DNA of 44,109 nucleotides from CAZKUR01 sp964556005 (GTDB lineage Bacteria > Bacteroidota > Ignavibacteria > Ignavibacteriales > Ignavibacteriaceae): positions 1 to 44,109 of the forward strand of contig CAZKUR010000030.1 of assembly GCA_964556005.1 (NCBI GenBank). The letters are read 5' to 3'. The position numbers and the translations under genes are program-made. Of the stretch, positions 26,600-35,534 are shown one piece after another (the stretch's first letter is position 1; each line of letters starts with the position of its first letter). The notes below the pieces were generated by a model. The model was not told the DNA's origin and did no database searches. It saw only the letters and a list, made by a program, of their open reading frames with translations.

Positions 26600-27217
26600 T
26601 TTGTTCTCCCTTTAGAATTAGTTGTAACTGTTATTTAATAAGCCGGATAATTAACGATATGCTTTTTTGTTTCCCTTACCGTAAGATGATTTTTATCAAT
26701 TTTATAATTATCTTAAAATTGATGGGATAAATATAGATAATAATTAGTTTTGTAAGAATATCTGCTTTTAAATATTTGGCAAAGAATTCAAATGTGTAAT
26801 TTACCCTTAGTTGGTTCTTCTACAATAAAAATTTAACAAAACCGATCTCTATTTTTAATATAGGAATCAGCTTACTATATGCATTTAAGTTAACTCAAAG
26901 AGTGCATCATAGCTAAGTGAAATTGCCGGGGTAACCAAAAAATAAACATTCAAATAATAAATCAGTGAAATTCCATGCCATCCGAACTCCATTATTTATA
27001 AATGATTTTTTGCTTTTTAGGTGTTAATGAATTCTTCGAGCTTCATAATGCTACGAAATAAAAATAATTTGGATGTTATTTCTTTTTCATGTCGATCATA
27101 TTGAAGAAAAGATTTTTGTTTTGATTAACTTTCCATATTGGTTATCTTTATCAACTATTTTTTGAGAATTCATAGGATTTTCGAACTTTTTTCAGTAAAA
27201 AATAAAATTAATAGGAT
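26600..27217. other. 618-base AT-rich region without a recognisable gene
   Basis: This lies between the divergent SBBP and proS genes and should hold both promoters. I see no conserved reading frame, no RNA gene I recognise and no strong hairpin. Confidence 0.5.
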
Positions 27218-28912
27218 ATGAGATTAAGTAAATATTTTGTCCCTACATTAAAAGAAGTTCCAAGCGATGCAGTTGTTAAAAGTCATATTTTAATGCTGCG
27301 GACAGGAATGATTAGAATGCTGGGAGCAGGAGTTTATTCTTTCCTGCCGATGGGTTATAAAGTAATTAGAAAGATAGCGGAAATTATAAGAGAAGAAATG
27401 AATGCAATCGGCGGACAGGAATTTCATCTGCCTGCATTAAATCCCCGGGAAATCTGGGAAGAAACCGGAAGGGTAGAGGCTTTCGGCGACACAATGTTTC
27501 ATGTAAAGAATAGGGACTATATCCTCGCTCCGACTCATGAAGAAATAATGACTTACCATGCAAAAAATGTTTTGAAGTCATATAAAGATATGCCTCAGAT
27601 CTGGTACCAGATTCAAACTAAATTCAGGAATGAACCGAGACCGAGAAGCGGAGTAATACGAGGACGCCAGTTTTTAATGAAGGATGCCTATACTTTCGAT
27701 ACTTCGGAAGAAAACTTGAATACGGCTTACAATCTTCACGATAAAGCATATCATAATATTTTCGACAGAGTCGGATTGAAATATTTTGTGGTTGGTGCTT
27801 CAAGCGGCGCAATGGGTGGTAGCGGCTCGGAAGAGTTTATGGTGAAGTCCGATGCAGGAGAGGATACTGTTGCTCATTGTGAGAACTGCGGTTACGCTGC
27901 TAACGTTGAAGTAGCCGCTTCAAAAATTGAAGGGAAAAAGAGAGATGATAGAAGCTCAGAATTAAAAGAAATACATACGCCGAATGTCAGATCTATCGAT
28001 GAGCTTTGTGATTTCTTAAAGATAGACGAAACTCAGTGTGCAAAATCCAGGGTTTATATAAACGACGGCAAAGCTGTTTTGATATTAATGTTAGGCAACG
28101 ATGAAGTGAATGAATCCAAGCTTGGGACTTATTTAGGCGGAAACTTAAGGTCTGCACATCCGGAAGAATTACAAGAAATATCAGGGGCTGATGCAGGTTC
28201 AATTGGTCCGATTGGATTTACAGGAAGAATCATTGCCGATTTTCGTCTGAAAGATTCAAATAATCTTTACAGCGGTGCAAATAAAAACGATTACCATATC
28301 GGCGGAATAGATTTTAACCGCGATGTAAAAGAAATTGAATACTCTGATTTAAGAGTTGTGACGTCAGGAGAACTTTGTCCGAGATGTGATAATAATTTGC
28401 AGGTGTTTAGTGCGATCGAGCTGGGTCATATTTTCAAGCTCGGTACAAAATATTCGTCTGCGCTTGGAGCAAATTTCCTGGATGAAAAAGGTGAGGCTCA
28501 TCCGATTATCATGGGAAGCTACGGCATTGGAGTCGAGAGAGTACTTGCATGCTACATCGAACAAAACAACGATGAGCATGGAATTATCTGGGATAAAACG
28601 TTAGCTCCTTTTCATGTACATTTGCTTGGGCTAAATATGAAAAAGCAGCAAGTAATCGAGGCATGTGAAAAAATTTATAATCAATTATATTCTGCCGGTT
28701 TTGAAGTTTTATTTGACGATAGGGAATCACAGGCAGGATTTAAATTCAACGATGCCGATCTGCTTGGTATGCCCGTGCAAATGATTGTCGGAGAGAAAAA
28801 ATTAAAAGAGAATAAAGTTGAAATTAAATTACGTCGCATCGGTGAAAGATTTGATATTGGGATTGGTGAGATTGTAGATAAGATGAAAGAGATTTATGAG
28901 AGAAAAATATAA
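27218..28912 (+). CDS. proS: Prolyl-tRNA synthetase (bacterial type)
   Basis: ProS charges tRNA-Pro in the cytoplasm. The 564-residue length and the presence of an inserted editing domain mark the bacterial type. Class II motifs: motif 1 region GAGVYSFLPMGYKVIRKIA (about 36-54), motif 2 FRNEPRPRSGVIRGRQFLMK (about 140-159), and motif 3 GSYGIGVERVLACYIE near 435. The insertion (about 225-385) carries the deacylase that removes mischarged alanine; it contains a Cys pair (HCENCGYAANVEVA) and a second, CPRCDNNL. The C-terminal anticodon-binding domain follows (HVHLLGLN to VGEKKLKENKVEIKLR). It is a single gene, and a palindromic repeat separates it from the convergent GDH gene. Confidence 0.96.
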   Translation: MRLSKYFVPTLKEVPSDAVVKSHILMLRTGMIRMLGAGVYSFLPMGYKVIRKIAEIIREEMNAIGGQEFHLPALNPREIWEETGRVEAFGDTMFHVKNRDYILAPTHEEIMTYHAKNVLKSYKDMPQIWYQIQTKFRNEPRPRSGVIRGRQFLMKDAYTFDTSEENLNTAYNLHDKAYHNIFDRVGLKYFVVGASSGAMGGSGSEEFMVKSDAGEDTVAHCENCGYAANVEVAASKIEGKKRDDRSSELKEIHTPNVRSIDELCDFLKIDETQCAKSRVYINDGKAVLILMLGNDEVNESKLGTYLGGNLRSAHPEELQEISGADAGSIGPIGFTGRIIADFRLKDSNNLYSGANKNDYHIGGIDFNRDVKEIEYSDLRVVTSGELCPRCDNNLQVFSAIELGHIFKLGTKYSSALGANFLDEKGEAHPIIMGSYGIGVERVLACYIEQNNDEHGIIWDKTLAPFHVHLLGLNMKKQQVIEACEKIYNQLYSAGFEVLFDDRESQAGFKFNDADLLGMPVQMIVGEKKLKENKVEIKLRRIGERFDIGIGEIVDKMKEIYERKI

Positions 28913-28941
28913 TTTATGTTTATTATATCATTATGAAAGCA

Positions 28942-29009
28942 ATAGAACACGGATTTACGCAGATTTTAATCCGTGAAAATCAATGTAATCCGTGTCGTCA
29001 GTGTTCTAT
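28942..29009. repeat. Palindromic 'ACACGGATTTACGC' dispersed repeat
   Basis: ATAGAACAC 28942-28950 pairs with GTGTTCTAT 29001-29009, with further pairing of GGATT and AATCC inside. ATCCGTG occurs twice in this short span. Repeats of this 'CACGGATTTACGCGGATTTTAATCCGTG' type are scattered in many bacterial genomes. It fills the space between convergent proS and GDH and may end transcription both ways. Confidence 0.65.
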
Positions 29010-29016
29010 CTGTATT

Positions 29017-30264
29017 TTAAACCCAGCCTCTTAATTTACAGGCTTCTGCAACTCTTGCGACACCAACCACCATTGCACCAAGACGTGGATGCACTTTTTT
29101 ATCTTTAACTGCTTCCTGAACCGTGTGATAAGCTTTGGTTAATTTTTTATCCAATTGTTCATGAACCTGGACTTCATCCCAGAAGTATGAGTAATTATCC
29201 TGAACCATTTCGAAATAAGAGACGGTTACGCCTCCTGCACTTGCAAGAATATCAGGGATTACATGAATACCTTTTTTGTAAAGAATTAAATCGGCTTCAG
29301 GAGTTGTCGGCCCGTTTGCAAGCTCGCAAATTACTTTGGCTTTTATTTTACCTGCATTAGTATTTGTGATTGCATTTTCAAGCGCAGCAGGGTATAAAAC
29401 TTCGACATCAAGTTCCAGCAAATCATCATGAGGAATAACTTTAGCTCCTGGGAAATTTAAAACACTTCCGGTTTTAAGCTTATGCATAACAAGCTCTTTC
29501 GGATCAAAACCGTCGGGATTATAAATTGCCCCTCTCGAATCACTGACTGCTACAAGTTTTCCGCCGCCTAAAATTTCCTGGTGTAAAAGCGCAGCCCTTT
29601 GTCCGGCATTCCCGAATCCCTGAATAGCAAAAGTTTTTGTCGGATCATAATTATAAAGTTTGCATGCTTCTCTAACAGTAATTACACCGCCTCTTGCAGT
29701 TGCATCCCTTCTGCCTTCGGTACCTCCGATTTGCTGAGGTTTATCGGTCATTACTCCTGGTCTGTGAGAATTCATGATGGTTTCATATTCATCCATCATC
29801 CAGGCCATAGTTTGAGGATTAGTATAAACATCAGGTGCAGGAACGTCTTTGTCTACACCTATCAAAGGTGCAACTGCTCGAATATATTCACGCGATAATT
29901 TTTCAAGTTCCCGCTGCGACATAGATTTCGGGTCGCATTTTACGCCGCCTTTACCTCCGCCCAACGGTAAATCTACAACGGCGGTTTTCCAGGTCATCCA
30001 GCAGCTTAAAGCCCTTATCGTGTCGACGGTTTCTTCAGGATGAAATCTTATTCCGCCTTTTGCCGGACCTCTTGCAAAATTATATTGAATCCTGTAACCC
30101 TGGAATAATTTTACCCTACCGTTATCCATTCTTACATGAAGAGTAAAATTATATTCTCTTTGAGGCAGGCTTAAAAGTTGAATGGTTGCTTCGTCAAGCT
30201 TTAAAACTTTTGCTGCTTCCAACACCTGCTGCTGAGCAGTATTAAAAGAATTATATGATTCCAT
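29017..30264 (-). CDS. Glutamate dehydrogenase (short, hexameric type)
   Basis: The 415-residue enzyme interconverts glutamate with 2-oxoglutarate and ammonia. Conserved residues: Lys69 in GPAKGGIRFHP, the catalytic Lys105 in PLGGGKGGVK, Asp145 in VPAPDVYT, and the dinucleotide motif GFGNAGQ at 216-222. Its length and the YTNPQTMAWMMDEY motif place it with GdhA/RocG/GudB-type enzymes of the Bacillus/archaeal branch, different from the two longer copies at 39164 and 43655. Cofactor preference is not certain from sequence. It is the third gene after the REC/ATP-grasp and zinc-ribbon genes, 3 bases after the latter, so co-transcription is nearly certain. GAAGG lies before ATG 30264. Confidence 0.94.
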   Translation of the reverse strand: MESYNSFNTAQQQVLEAAKVLKLDEATIQLLSLPQREYNFTLHVRMDNGRVKLFQGYRIQYNFARGPAKGGIRFHPEETVDTIRALSCWMTWKTAVVDLPLGGGKGGVKCDPKSMSQRELEKLSREYIRAVAPLIGVDKDVPAPDVYTNPQTMAWMMDEYETIMNSHRPGVMTDKPQQIGGTEGRRDATARGGVITVREACKLYNYDPTKTFAIQGFGNAGQRAALLHQEILGGGKLVAVSDSRGAIYNPDGFDPKELVMHKLKTGSVLNFPGAKVIPHDDLLELDVEVLYPAALENAITNTNAGKIKAKVICELANGPTTPEADLILYKKGIHVIPDILASAGGVTVSYFEMVQDNYSYFWDEVQVHEQLDKKLTKAYHTVQEAVKDKKVHPRLGAMVVGVARVAEACKLRGWV

Positions 30265-30267
30265 ATT

Positions 30268-30477
30268 TTAGCCTTCGGGTTTTGATGGTTCTTGCCCCTT
30301 ATCTGCTTGAGGTTTTTCTTTTAAGGGTGTGTCGAGAATAATTCTATACCAGCAATTTTTGCATACAAGTGCACGGTCAACTCCAAGTAAAACCTGCTGC
30401 CATGGACTCAAAGGGTGTCCGCAGTGAGGGCAGGTTTCAATTATCTTTACAATTTTTTCAGATTCATTTTGCTTCAA
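30268..30477 (-). CDS. Small zinc-ribbon protein
   Basis: The 69-residue protein has two Cys pairs, CPHC (residues 16-19) and CKNC (38-41), spaced as in a zinc ribbon. Between them lies SPWQQVLLGVDRAL, and a Pro/Lys-rich tail follows. The only fitting initiation codon is TTG at 30477; its SD (AGGGG) lies in the last codons of the upstream REC/ATP-grasp gene. The gene is tightly packed, with 3-base spacing on both sides, between that gene and the glutamate dehydrogenase gene. This supports expression and a shared role. I do not recognise the exact family. A small redox or zinc adaptor for one of its partners is possible but unproven. Confidence 0.75.
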   Translation of the reverse strand: MKQNESEKIVKIIETCPHCGHPLSPWQQVLLGVDRALVCKNCWYRIILDTPLKEKPQADKGQEPSKPEG

Positions 30478-30480
30478 GAT

Positions 30481-33400
30481 TTATTCCCCTGGTTTTAAAA
30501 TAATTCCTTTTTGCTGATAACCGTTCATCTTAATTGTTATCGGTTTATCAAAACGAATTAACTTCGAATATGTTTTTGTTTCGATTGGAGTTTGACTTTC
30601 GAGCCATTCCCAATCTAAAATTCCTTTGTGTCTCTGGCTGTCGACATTAAAATAACCGATCATAAATGAAGTGATGTTCTGGAAAAAGTGCGAGCCCTGC
30701 GATGGTTCAACCGCCATTTCCTTAAAGCCTGTTTCGATAATTGCCCTGGCACCGGCTATTTGTTCCCAGTTTACCGGGATGCCCAGCCACGGATCAAGCG
30801 TTCCCCATCTGCCCATTCCGATTAATAAATAAGGCCTCTTCTGATCAATCAATTCAAAATTGAACAAGCTTACTTCCTTAGCTACATCGCGTGTTTTAGA
30901 TCTGTCGAATGTCTGAGGATCCACAAGAACGACATCGTAAATATCATTTATTATTCCATTGCCTAATACTTGCTCGCTGTAGCAGATAACTTTTTCGCGT
31001 TCGAAATTTTCAATCTTTAATTCTTCATGTTCCCTATGAATAACAAGCGGCCTCATCTGAAGCAAACCGAATTCTTTTCGTTTACTGTCTCTTGAAGACA
31101 TGTCAACGGCGAATTCGATTTCTATCGGCGTTCCCATGCCCCAGGTGCCCATGTCCAGTAGCAATTCTAAAATCATCGGAAGTGGAAACATTTTTTGCCG
31201 CAGGATAGGTCCGAACGTAACTACCTTGGGGCCGCTTCTTGCGAGGCCGTCGACAATCATGTCATTTTCTGGTGAAAAAGTAGAACCGACATATTTTAAA
31301 GCTCCGTCATTTTCCGCAACATTTAAGCTGTACTGCTGAACCATCATGTCGTGAGTTTCATATCCGAAGCTGGAATTATTATCAAGCTGTAAAGCGTAAA
31401 ATTCATGCTGGCTGCTGTCAAGAGTTTCTTTGGTTGAATAAAACTGGATTAAATCCGTTGGATATTTCGGACAGAATAAAACGGTGTTGCCCCCGTCCAC
31501 CACAGTTTTCCCCAGTCCTAATGCTGCCGAGACAATTCCGTCTTCCGAAGTTTGCGGAGCAATTGGATAAAAATTATACGACTTTGCTACTCCCGAAAAA
31601 TCCGGGTAAAATCTATTACTATGTTCGCTTCCAACCATCTTTTGAATTATAACAGCCATCTTTTCTTCTTCGTGCCTGTAAGAAGTTACTTTCATATAAT
31701 TCTTTGCGCACTGGTAAAATGTAGAGGCGTAAACTCTCTTAATCGTGTTCAATAAATCGTTAAGCCTGATTAACGGGTTATGCCCTTTGTTTGGAAGCAT
31801 GTACGTTTCATAAACTCCGGCAAAAGGATGATACTGGGAATCTTCAAGCAAGCTTGATGATCTAACGGCAAGAGGTGAATGAATAATATCAAGAAAGGCT
31901 GCCAGGTCTGCTAAAATATCTTCCGGGAATTTTTCAGCCTCTAAAAACTTTTTAGTAATTTCGTTGTCGTCGGTACAATCGAGAGCAAATTTTTTAAGAT
32001 TATTTTCCTCTAAAAATTCATCAAATACATTTGTCCCGATTACTACTGCAGGTGGGACATCAATAATCACTCCGTCGAATTGTTCTCTAATGTCATAATT
32101 GTTTATCAGCGTATTTACAAAACCTAGGCCTCTGGCTTTTCCACCCAACGACCCTCCGCCTATCCTTGCAAAGCTGCTGTCCGGATCGAAAGATTCTTTT
32201 TCAAAATCGGCGATTATTCCTCTTTGCCTGAAATGCCTGTAATCGTGAAGAGATTTTATCAAATCCTGTCTTAAAGCTTCGAATGAAGAATAATCGGATA
32301 TTTTTCGCGGCCGTAATTGATGGGCGAGCCAAAACTCCGTTCTTGCCTTCAGCCAATTTGAAAAGTGATTTCGTTCGCCGTGATATGAAATGCTTTCAGT
32401 CGGTACGATCTTTAGCTGTTCTTCAAGACTTTTAAGATCGTTTGCCCTGCCGACCTCCACTCCCAGGGGTGTTCTAAAAACAAAATCACCGAAACTGAAG
32501 TAATGCGTCATAAATTGGCGAAGCTCATTAAACAAAAGGGGAGAGTCTTTTATTACGAAAGAAACACCGGCACTTTGGGCTTCTGCTTTATTTTCTGGAT
32601 TTGAAGAGAGCAAAAGTATGGCAATATCCTGAAGCTCTTTCTTTACGGCTTTTACAAATTCAATTCCGGCATGCGGATCTTCGACCCCGTTTCTCGGGAA
32701 ATCAACGTCGGAAATAATTCCTAAGACAAGCTCCTTATATTTTTCAAAATATTCCCACGCTTCTTCATAAGTGGAGCATAATAATATTTTCGGCCTTGCC
32801 CGCATTCGTAAAAATTTATGGGAAAGGTTTATTCCTTCCGATATTAATCTTTGAGATTGATTTAATATTTCCGTATAAATGACCGGCAAAATAGAGGAAT
32901 AGTATCTCACATTATCTTCAACAAATAAAATGATTTGAACACCGACTAAACGGCTGTCGTGATCAACGTTCATTTTATCTTCAAGGAATTTTATAATTGC
33001 AATTACTATCCTAAAGTCCCCTTGCCAGATAAATATTTTATCGAACGCAGATGCTTCAGGATTTAAAAGAAGATATTTTAATTCTTTGTTGTCGTGTGCA
33101 AGCAAAACGACAGGTATATTCAAATCGGATTCTTTAACCATCTTTGCAAAATTTATCGGGTGCATATCTTCAATATGGAGGGTGGTAATAATTAAATCGA
33201 ACCTTCTTTCCTCTTTGGCAATCGAGATTGCTTCGGCTCCTCGTGAAACTCTTGTAAGTTCGGGTGAGTGACTTAAATTTAGTCCCTGGTATTCATTCCT
33301 GATTAACTCGTATAATCTTCCGTCTTCTTCGAATAAATAAAGATCATAGAGGCTTGAGACTAAAAGAATGTCGCGAATCCTCAACCGCATCAGGTTTTGA

Positions 33401-33483
33401 AAACCCTGGAAGCGGTTACCGTATCCGTGCTCAACCCAAAAATCGGCAAAGCTATTTATCAAGGTTTCCTTTTCTTTATTCAT
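30481..33483 (-). CDS. Receiver-domain / PEP-synthase-type ATP-grasp fusion protein (copy 1)
   Basis: The protein is 1000 residues. Residues about 35-165 resemble a response-regulator receiver that lacks the acceptor Asp (LIITTLHIEDM). Residues 180-325 form a second receiver with the key residues: acidic pair VEDN, Asp259 in IISDVDF, Ser in LLLSS and Lys312 in VIKDS, with an unusual insertion of about 45 residues after the first strand. Residues about 435-815 match the ATP-binding domain of PEP synthase/PPDK (GGGSLGGKARGLGF at 442-455, AVRSSSLLEDS at 539-549, PFAGVYETYML, and QMRPLV near 809). No swivelling phospho-His domain and no PEP-binding barrel are visible. The last 175 residues are a conserved unknown domain (GRWGTLDPWLGIP and PSQGSHFFQN). 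First gene of an operon with a zinc ribbon and GDH. Confidence 0.85.
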   Translation of the reverse strand: MNKEKETLINSFADFWVEHGYGNRFQGFQNLMRLRIRDILLVSSLYDLYLFEEDGRLYELIRNEYQGLNLSHSPELTRVSRGAEAISIAKEERRFDLIITTLHIEDMHPINFAKMVKESDLNIPVVLLAHDNKELKYLLLNPEASAFDKIFIWQGDFRIVIAIIKFLEDKMNVDHDSRLVGVQIILFVEDNVRYYSSILPVIYTEILNQSQRLISEGINLSHKFLRMRARPKILLCSTYEEAWEYFEKYKELVLGIISDVDFPRNGVEDPHAGIEFVKAVKKELQDIAILLLSSNPENKAEAQSAGVSFVIKDSPLLFNELRQFMTHYFSFGDFVFRTPLGVEVGRANDLKSLEEQLKIVPTESISYHGERNHFSNWLKARTEFWLAHQLRPRKISDYSSFEALRQDLIKSLHDYRHFRQRGIIADFEKESFDPDSSFARIGGGSLGGKARGLGFVNTLINNYDIREQFDGVIIDVPPAVVIGTNVFDEFLEENNLKKFALDCTDDNEITKKFLEAEKFPEDILADLAAFLDIIHSPLAVRSSSLLEDSQYHPFAGVYETYMLPNKGHNPLIRLNDLLNTIKRVYASTFYQCAKNYMKVTSYRHEEEKMAVIIQKMVGSEHSNRFYPDFSGVAKSYNFYPIAPQTSEDGIVSAALGLGKTVVDGGNTVLFCPKYPTDLIQFYSTKETLDSSQHEFYALQLDNNSSFGYETHDMMVQQYSLNVAENDGALKYVGSTFSPENDMIVDGLARSGPKVVTFGPILRQKMFPLPMILELLLDMGTWGMGTPIEIEFAVDMSSRDSKRKEFGLLQMRPLVIHREHEELKIENFEREKVICYSEQVLGNGIINDIYDVVLVDPQTFDRSKTRDVAKEVSLFNFELIDQKRPYLLIGMGRWGTLDPWLGIPVNWEQIAGARAIIETGFKEMAVEPSQGSHFFQNITSFMIGYFNVDSQRHKGILDWEWLESQTPIETKTYSKLIRFDKPITIKMNGYQQKGIILKPGE

Positions 33484-33647
33484 GCAAATTTATAATTAAT
33501 AATTTTTATCCATAGACTAATTTTGGAAAAATTAAATCAAAAACAAAGATTGAATAAATATAACTGAAAATTCTATTCATATGTGCTTCTAAACGGCATA
33601 CTATTTTCTTATAAAATAACTGAAGTTACGAAAAATACTACAAAACT

Positions 33648-33741
33648 GTCATTCTAAAAAAATCTTGTTATCATTTACACAAACAAATCTTAATAAAATT
33701 TTGATCTTCTTTAAAATTTAACAAGATTACTTCTGAATGAC
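33648..33741. repeat. Dispersed inverted repeat between divergent genes
   Basis: The 23-base arms 33648-33670 and 33719-33741 are inverted copies matching at 19 of 23 positions. They share GTCATTC at the outer end and ATCTTGTTA at the inner end, around a 48-base AT-rich centre. The GTCATT...AATCT style matches the repeats at 2350-2720. The rest of 33484-33929 holds no recognisable gene and should contain promoters for both flanking genes. Confidence 0.65.
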
Positions 33742-33929
33742 TATCTTGTTTTTTATTCTTGCGTAACTTTAGTGAAATAATTGAAAAGCAAAGTTATTTT
33801 CGGATACAAAATTCTGAAAAACCGTGTCAAAATATCTTCTTTCATTTTCAATGAGATTTGTTGAAATTTCGAACGGCATTTTATGAAAATTATTCGCTCT
33901 TTACTTTAAACAATTAAGAATGATTAAAT

Positions 33930-34409
33930 ATGAATCACTCAATATCGATAGTAGAAGTTATACAATTAATGCTGGCCCCGGGATTAATGATTTCCGCATG
34001 CGGACTGCTTCTTCTTGGAATGAACAACAAATATTCTTTAGTAGTTAATAGAATCAGATTGCTTAATGAAGAAAAAAGAAGAATTACCCAGCGTTCCGCG
34101 GGAAAAGATTTTTCATATGAAGATACTGTAAGGCTGGAAAGTATTTCATTGCAAATGAGGCAGCTTGAATTTAGAGTTAGGCTTGTTAAGAATGCAGTTC
34201 TTTTTTATACATTTGCGGTGGCATTATTTGTACTGACTTCACTGTCGATCGGATCGCAATTTATATCCGAATATTTAAACCTAAATTATGTTACAACTGT
34301 ACTATTTCTAATCGGGATGATCTTTGTTTTGGTTGGTGTTGTCTTTGCAGCTTATGAAACTATTAAAGGATATCAAATAGTAAAACTTGAAGTGAAAGCA
34401 GAAGAATAA
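33930..34409 (+). CDS. DUF2721 family membrane protein
   Basis: This 159-residue protein has three hydrophobic segments (about residues 8-29, 90-110 and 120-142). A charged helical stretch lies between the first and second (NRIRLLNEEKRRI to LEFRVRLVKNAV). The pattern of an N-terminal helix followed by a LVVNRIR-type motif matches DUF2721, whose function is unknown. It is single and diverges from the REC/ATP-grasp gene. In the 166 bases after it, before the convergent ornithine carbamoyltransferase gene, there are only weak hairpins (for example TTTACTT 34522-34528 with AAGTAAA 34543-34549). Confidence 0.78.
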   Translation: MNHSISIVEVIQLMLAPGLMISACGLLLLGMNNKYSLVVNRIRLLNEEKRRITQRSAGKDFSYEDTVRLESISLQMRQLEFRVRLVKNAVLFYTFAVALFVLTSLSIGSQFISEYLNLNYVTTVLFLIGMIFVLVGVVFAAYETIKGYQIVKLEVKAEE

Positions 34410-34575
34410 GACCTTCCGCTTTCAGGTTTAGATGAATTAAACTTCACATTGGCCTCAAGTACCCAGGAACAAGGGTCAAGCTACCAGTAGCTATTGTAGT
34501 GTCTCCAACATTTCTTTACAATTTACTTTGTCCATGACTGCCAAGTAAAGATATCTCTGTGGCAATACGCTAGGA

Positions 34576-35508
34576 CTACATCACCGAAACCATTATTGCT
34601 TTTTGAACATGCAAACGATTTTCTGCTTCATCGAAAATTACGGAGTTTGGTGAATCGCAAATTTCATCGACTACTTCGTCGCCGCGGTGAGCAGGCAGGC
34701 AATGCATAAATAAATAATCATCTTTTGCATTTTTAACAAGCTTTGAATTAACCTGGTATTTTGCGAATTTCTTTTTCCTGTCTTCGGCCTCTTTTTCCTG
34801 TCCCATGCTTGCCCAAACGTCTGTATAAATTATATCTGCATTTTTTACTGCTTCAACCGGGTCGTCTAAGATTTCAATTTTGCTTCCCATATATTTTGCA
34901 TCTTTCTCTGCTGCATCAACAATTTCCTTTAAAGGTTTGAATCCCGAAGGTGATGCAATCGAAATATTCATCCCGGTTTTAGAACAGCCGAACAAAAGAC
35001 TGTGTGCCATATTATTTCCGTCGCCAATGTATGCAAGCTTTAATCCTTGTAATTTTCTTTTCTTCTCAAGTACGGTAAATAAATCGGTTAAAACCTGGCA
35101 GGGATGAAGCAGATCCGTGAGCCCGTTTATTACAGGAATAGATCCGTATTTTGCGAGATCGATTACATCCTGGTGACTGAATGTCCTGATCATAATTCCA
35201 TCTAAATAACGTGATAATACTTTTGCCGTATCTGCTATCGATTCACCTCTCTTTAGCTGCAAATCGTTCGGGCCAAAGTACAAGCCGATTCCGCCTAAAT
35301 GATAAATTCCTGTTTCGAAAGAAACTCTTGTTCTTGTAGATGGTTTTGCGAAAATCATTCCGAGAGTTTTTCCCTCAAGATATTTATGAGGTTCACCCGC
35401 ATATTTTTTTTCTTTTAACGATTTGCTCAAATCGAATACCTGGTAAATTTCTTCGAGTGTTAAATCGTTTATCGAAATTAGACTTTTACCTTTCATATTT
35501 ACTGCCAT
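34576..35508 (-). CDS. argF: Ornithine carbamoyltransferase
   Basis: The enzyme joins carbamoyl phosphate and ornithine to citrulline, or runs backwards in arginine breakdown. The 310 residues show the carbamoyl-phosphate motif STRTRVSF (57-64), the HPCQVLTD motif (about 135), DGNNMAHSLLFG (about 158), and the ornithine-specific HCLPAHRGDEV near residue 268. These rule out aspartate carbamoyltransferase. GGAGAAG lies a few bases before ATG 35508. It lies 26 bases after carbamate kinase on the same strand. That pairing is typical of the arginine deiminase pathway, where it would be called ArcB, but no arginine deiminase gene is in the window. Biosynthetic and catabolic roles cannot be separated by sequence alone. 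Confidence 0.94.
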   Translation of the reverse strand: MAVNMKGKSLISINDLTLEEIYQVFDLSKSLKEKKYAGEPHKYLEGKTLGMIFAKPSTRTRVSFETGIYHLGGIGLYFGPNDLQLKRGESIADTAKVLSRYLDGIMIRTFSHQDVIDLAKYGSIPVINGLTDLLHPCQVLTDLFTVLEKKRKLQGLKLAYIGDGNNMAHSLLFGCSKTGMNISIASPSGFKPLKEIVDAAEKDAKYMGSKIEILDDPVEAVKNADIIYTDVWASMGQEKEAEDRKKKFAKYQVNSKLVKNAKDDYLFMHCLPAHRGDEVVDEICDSPNSVIFDEAENRLHVQKAIMVSVM

Positions 35509-35534
35509 TTTTTCTTCTCCGTTTTAAATTATTT

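Noticed and set aside
30481..33483. Calling the fusion proteins PEP synthase (ppsA)
   Set aside because: Only the ATP-binding part matches. The phospho-His swivel domain and PEP-binding domain are not visible, so the classical reaction is not supported.
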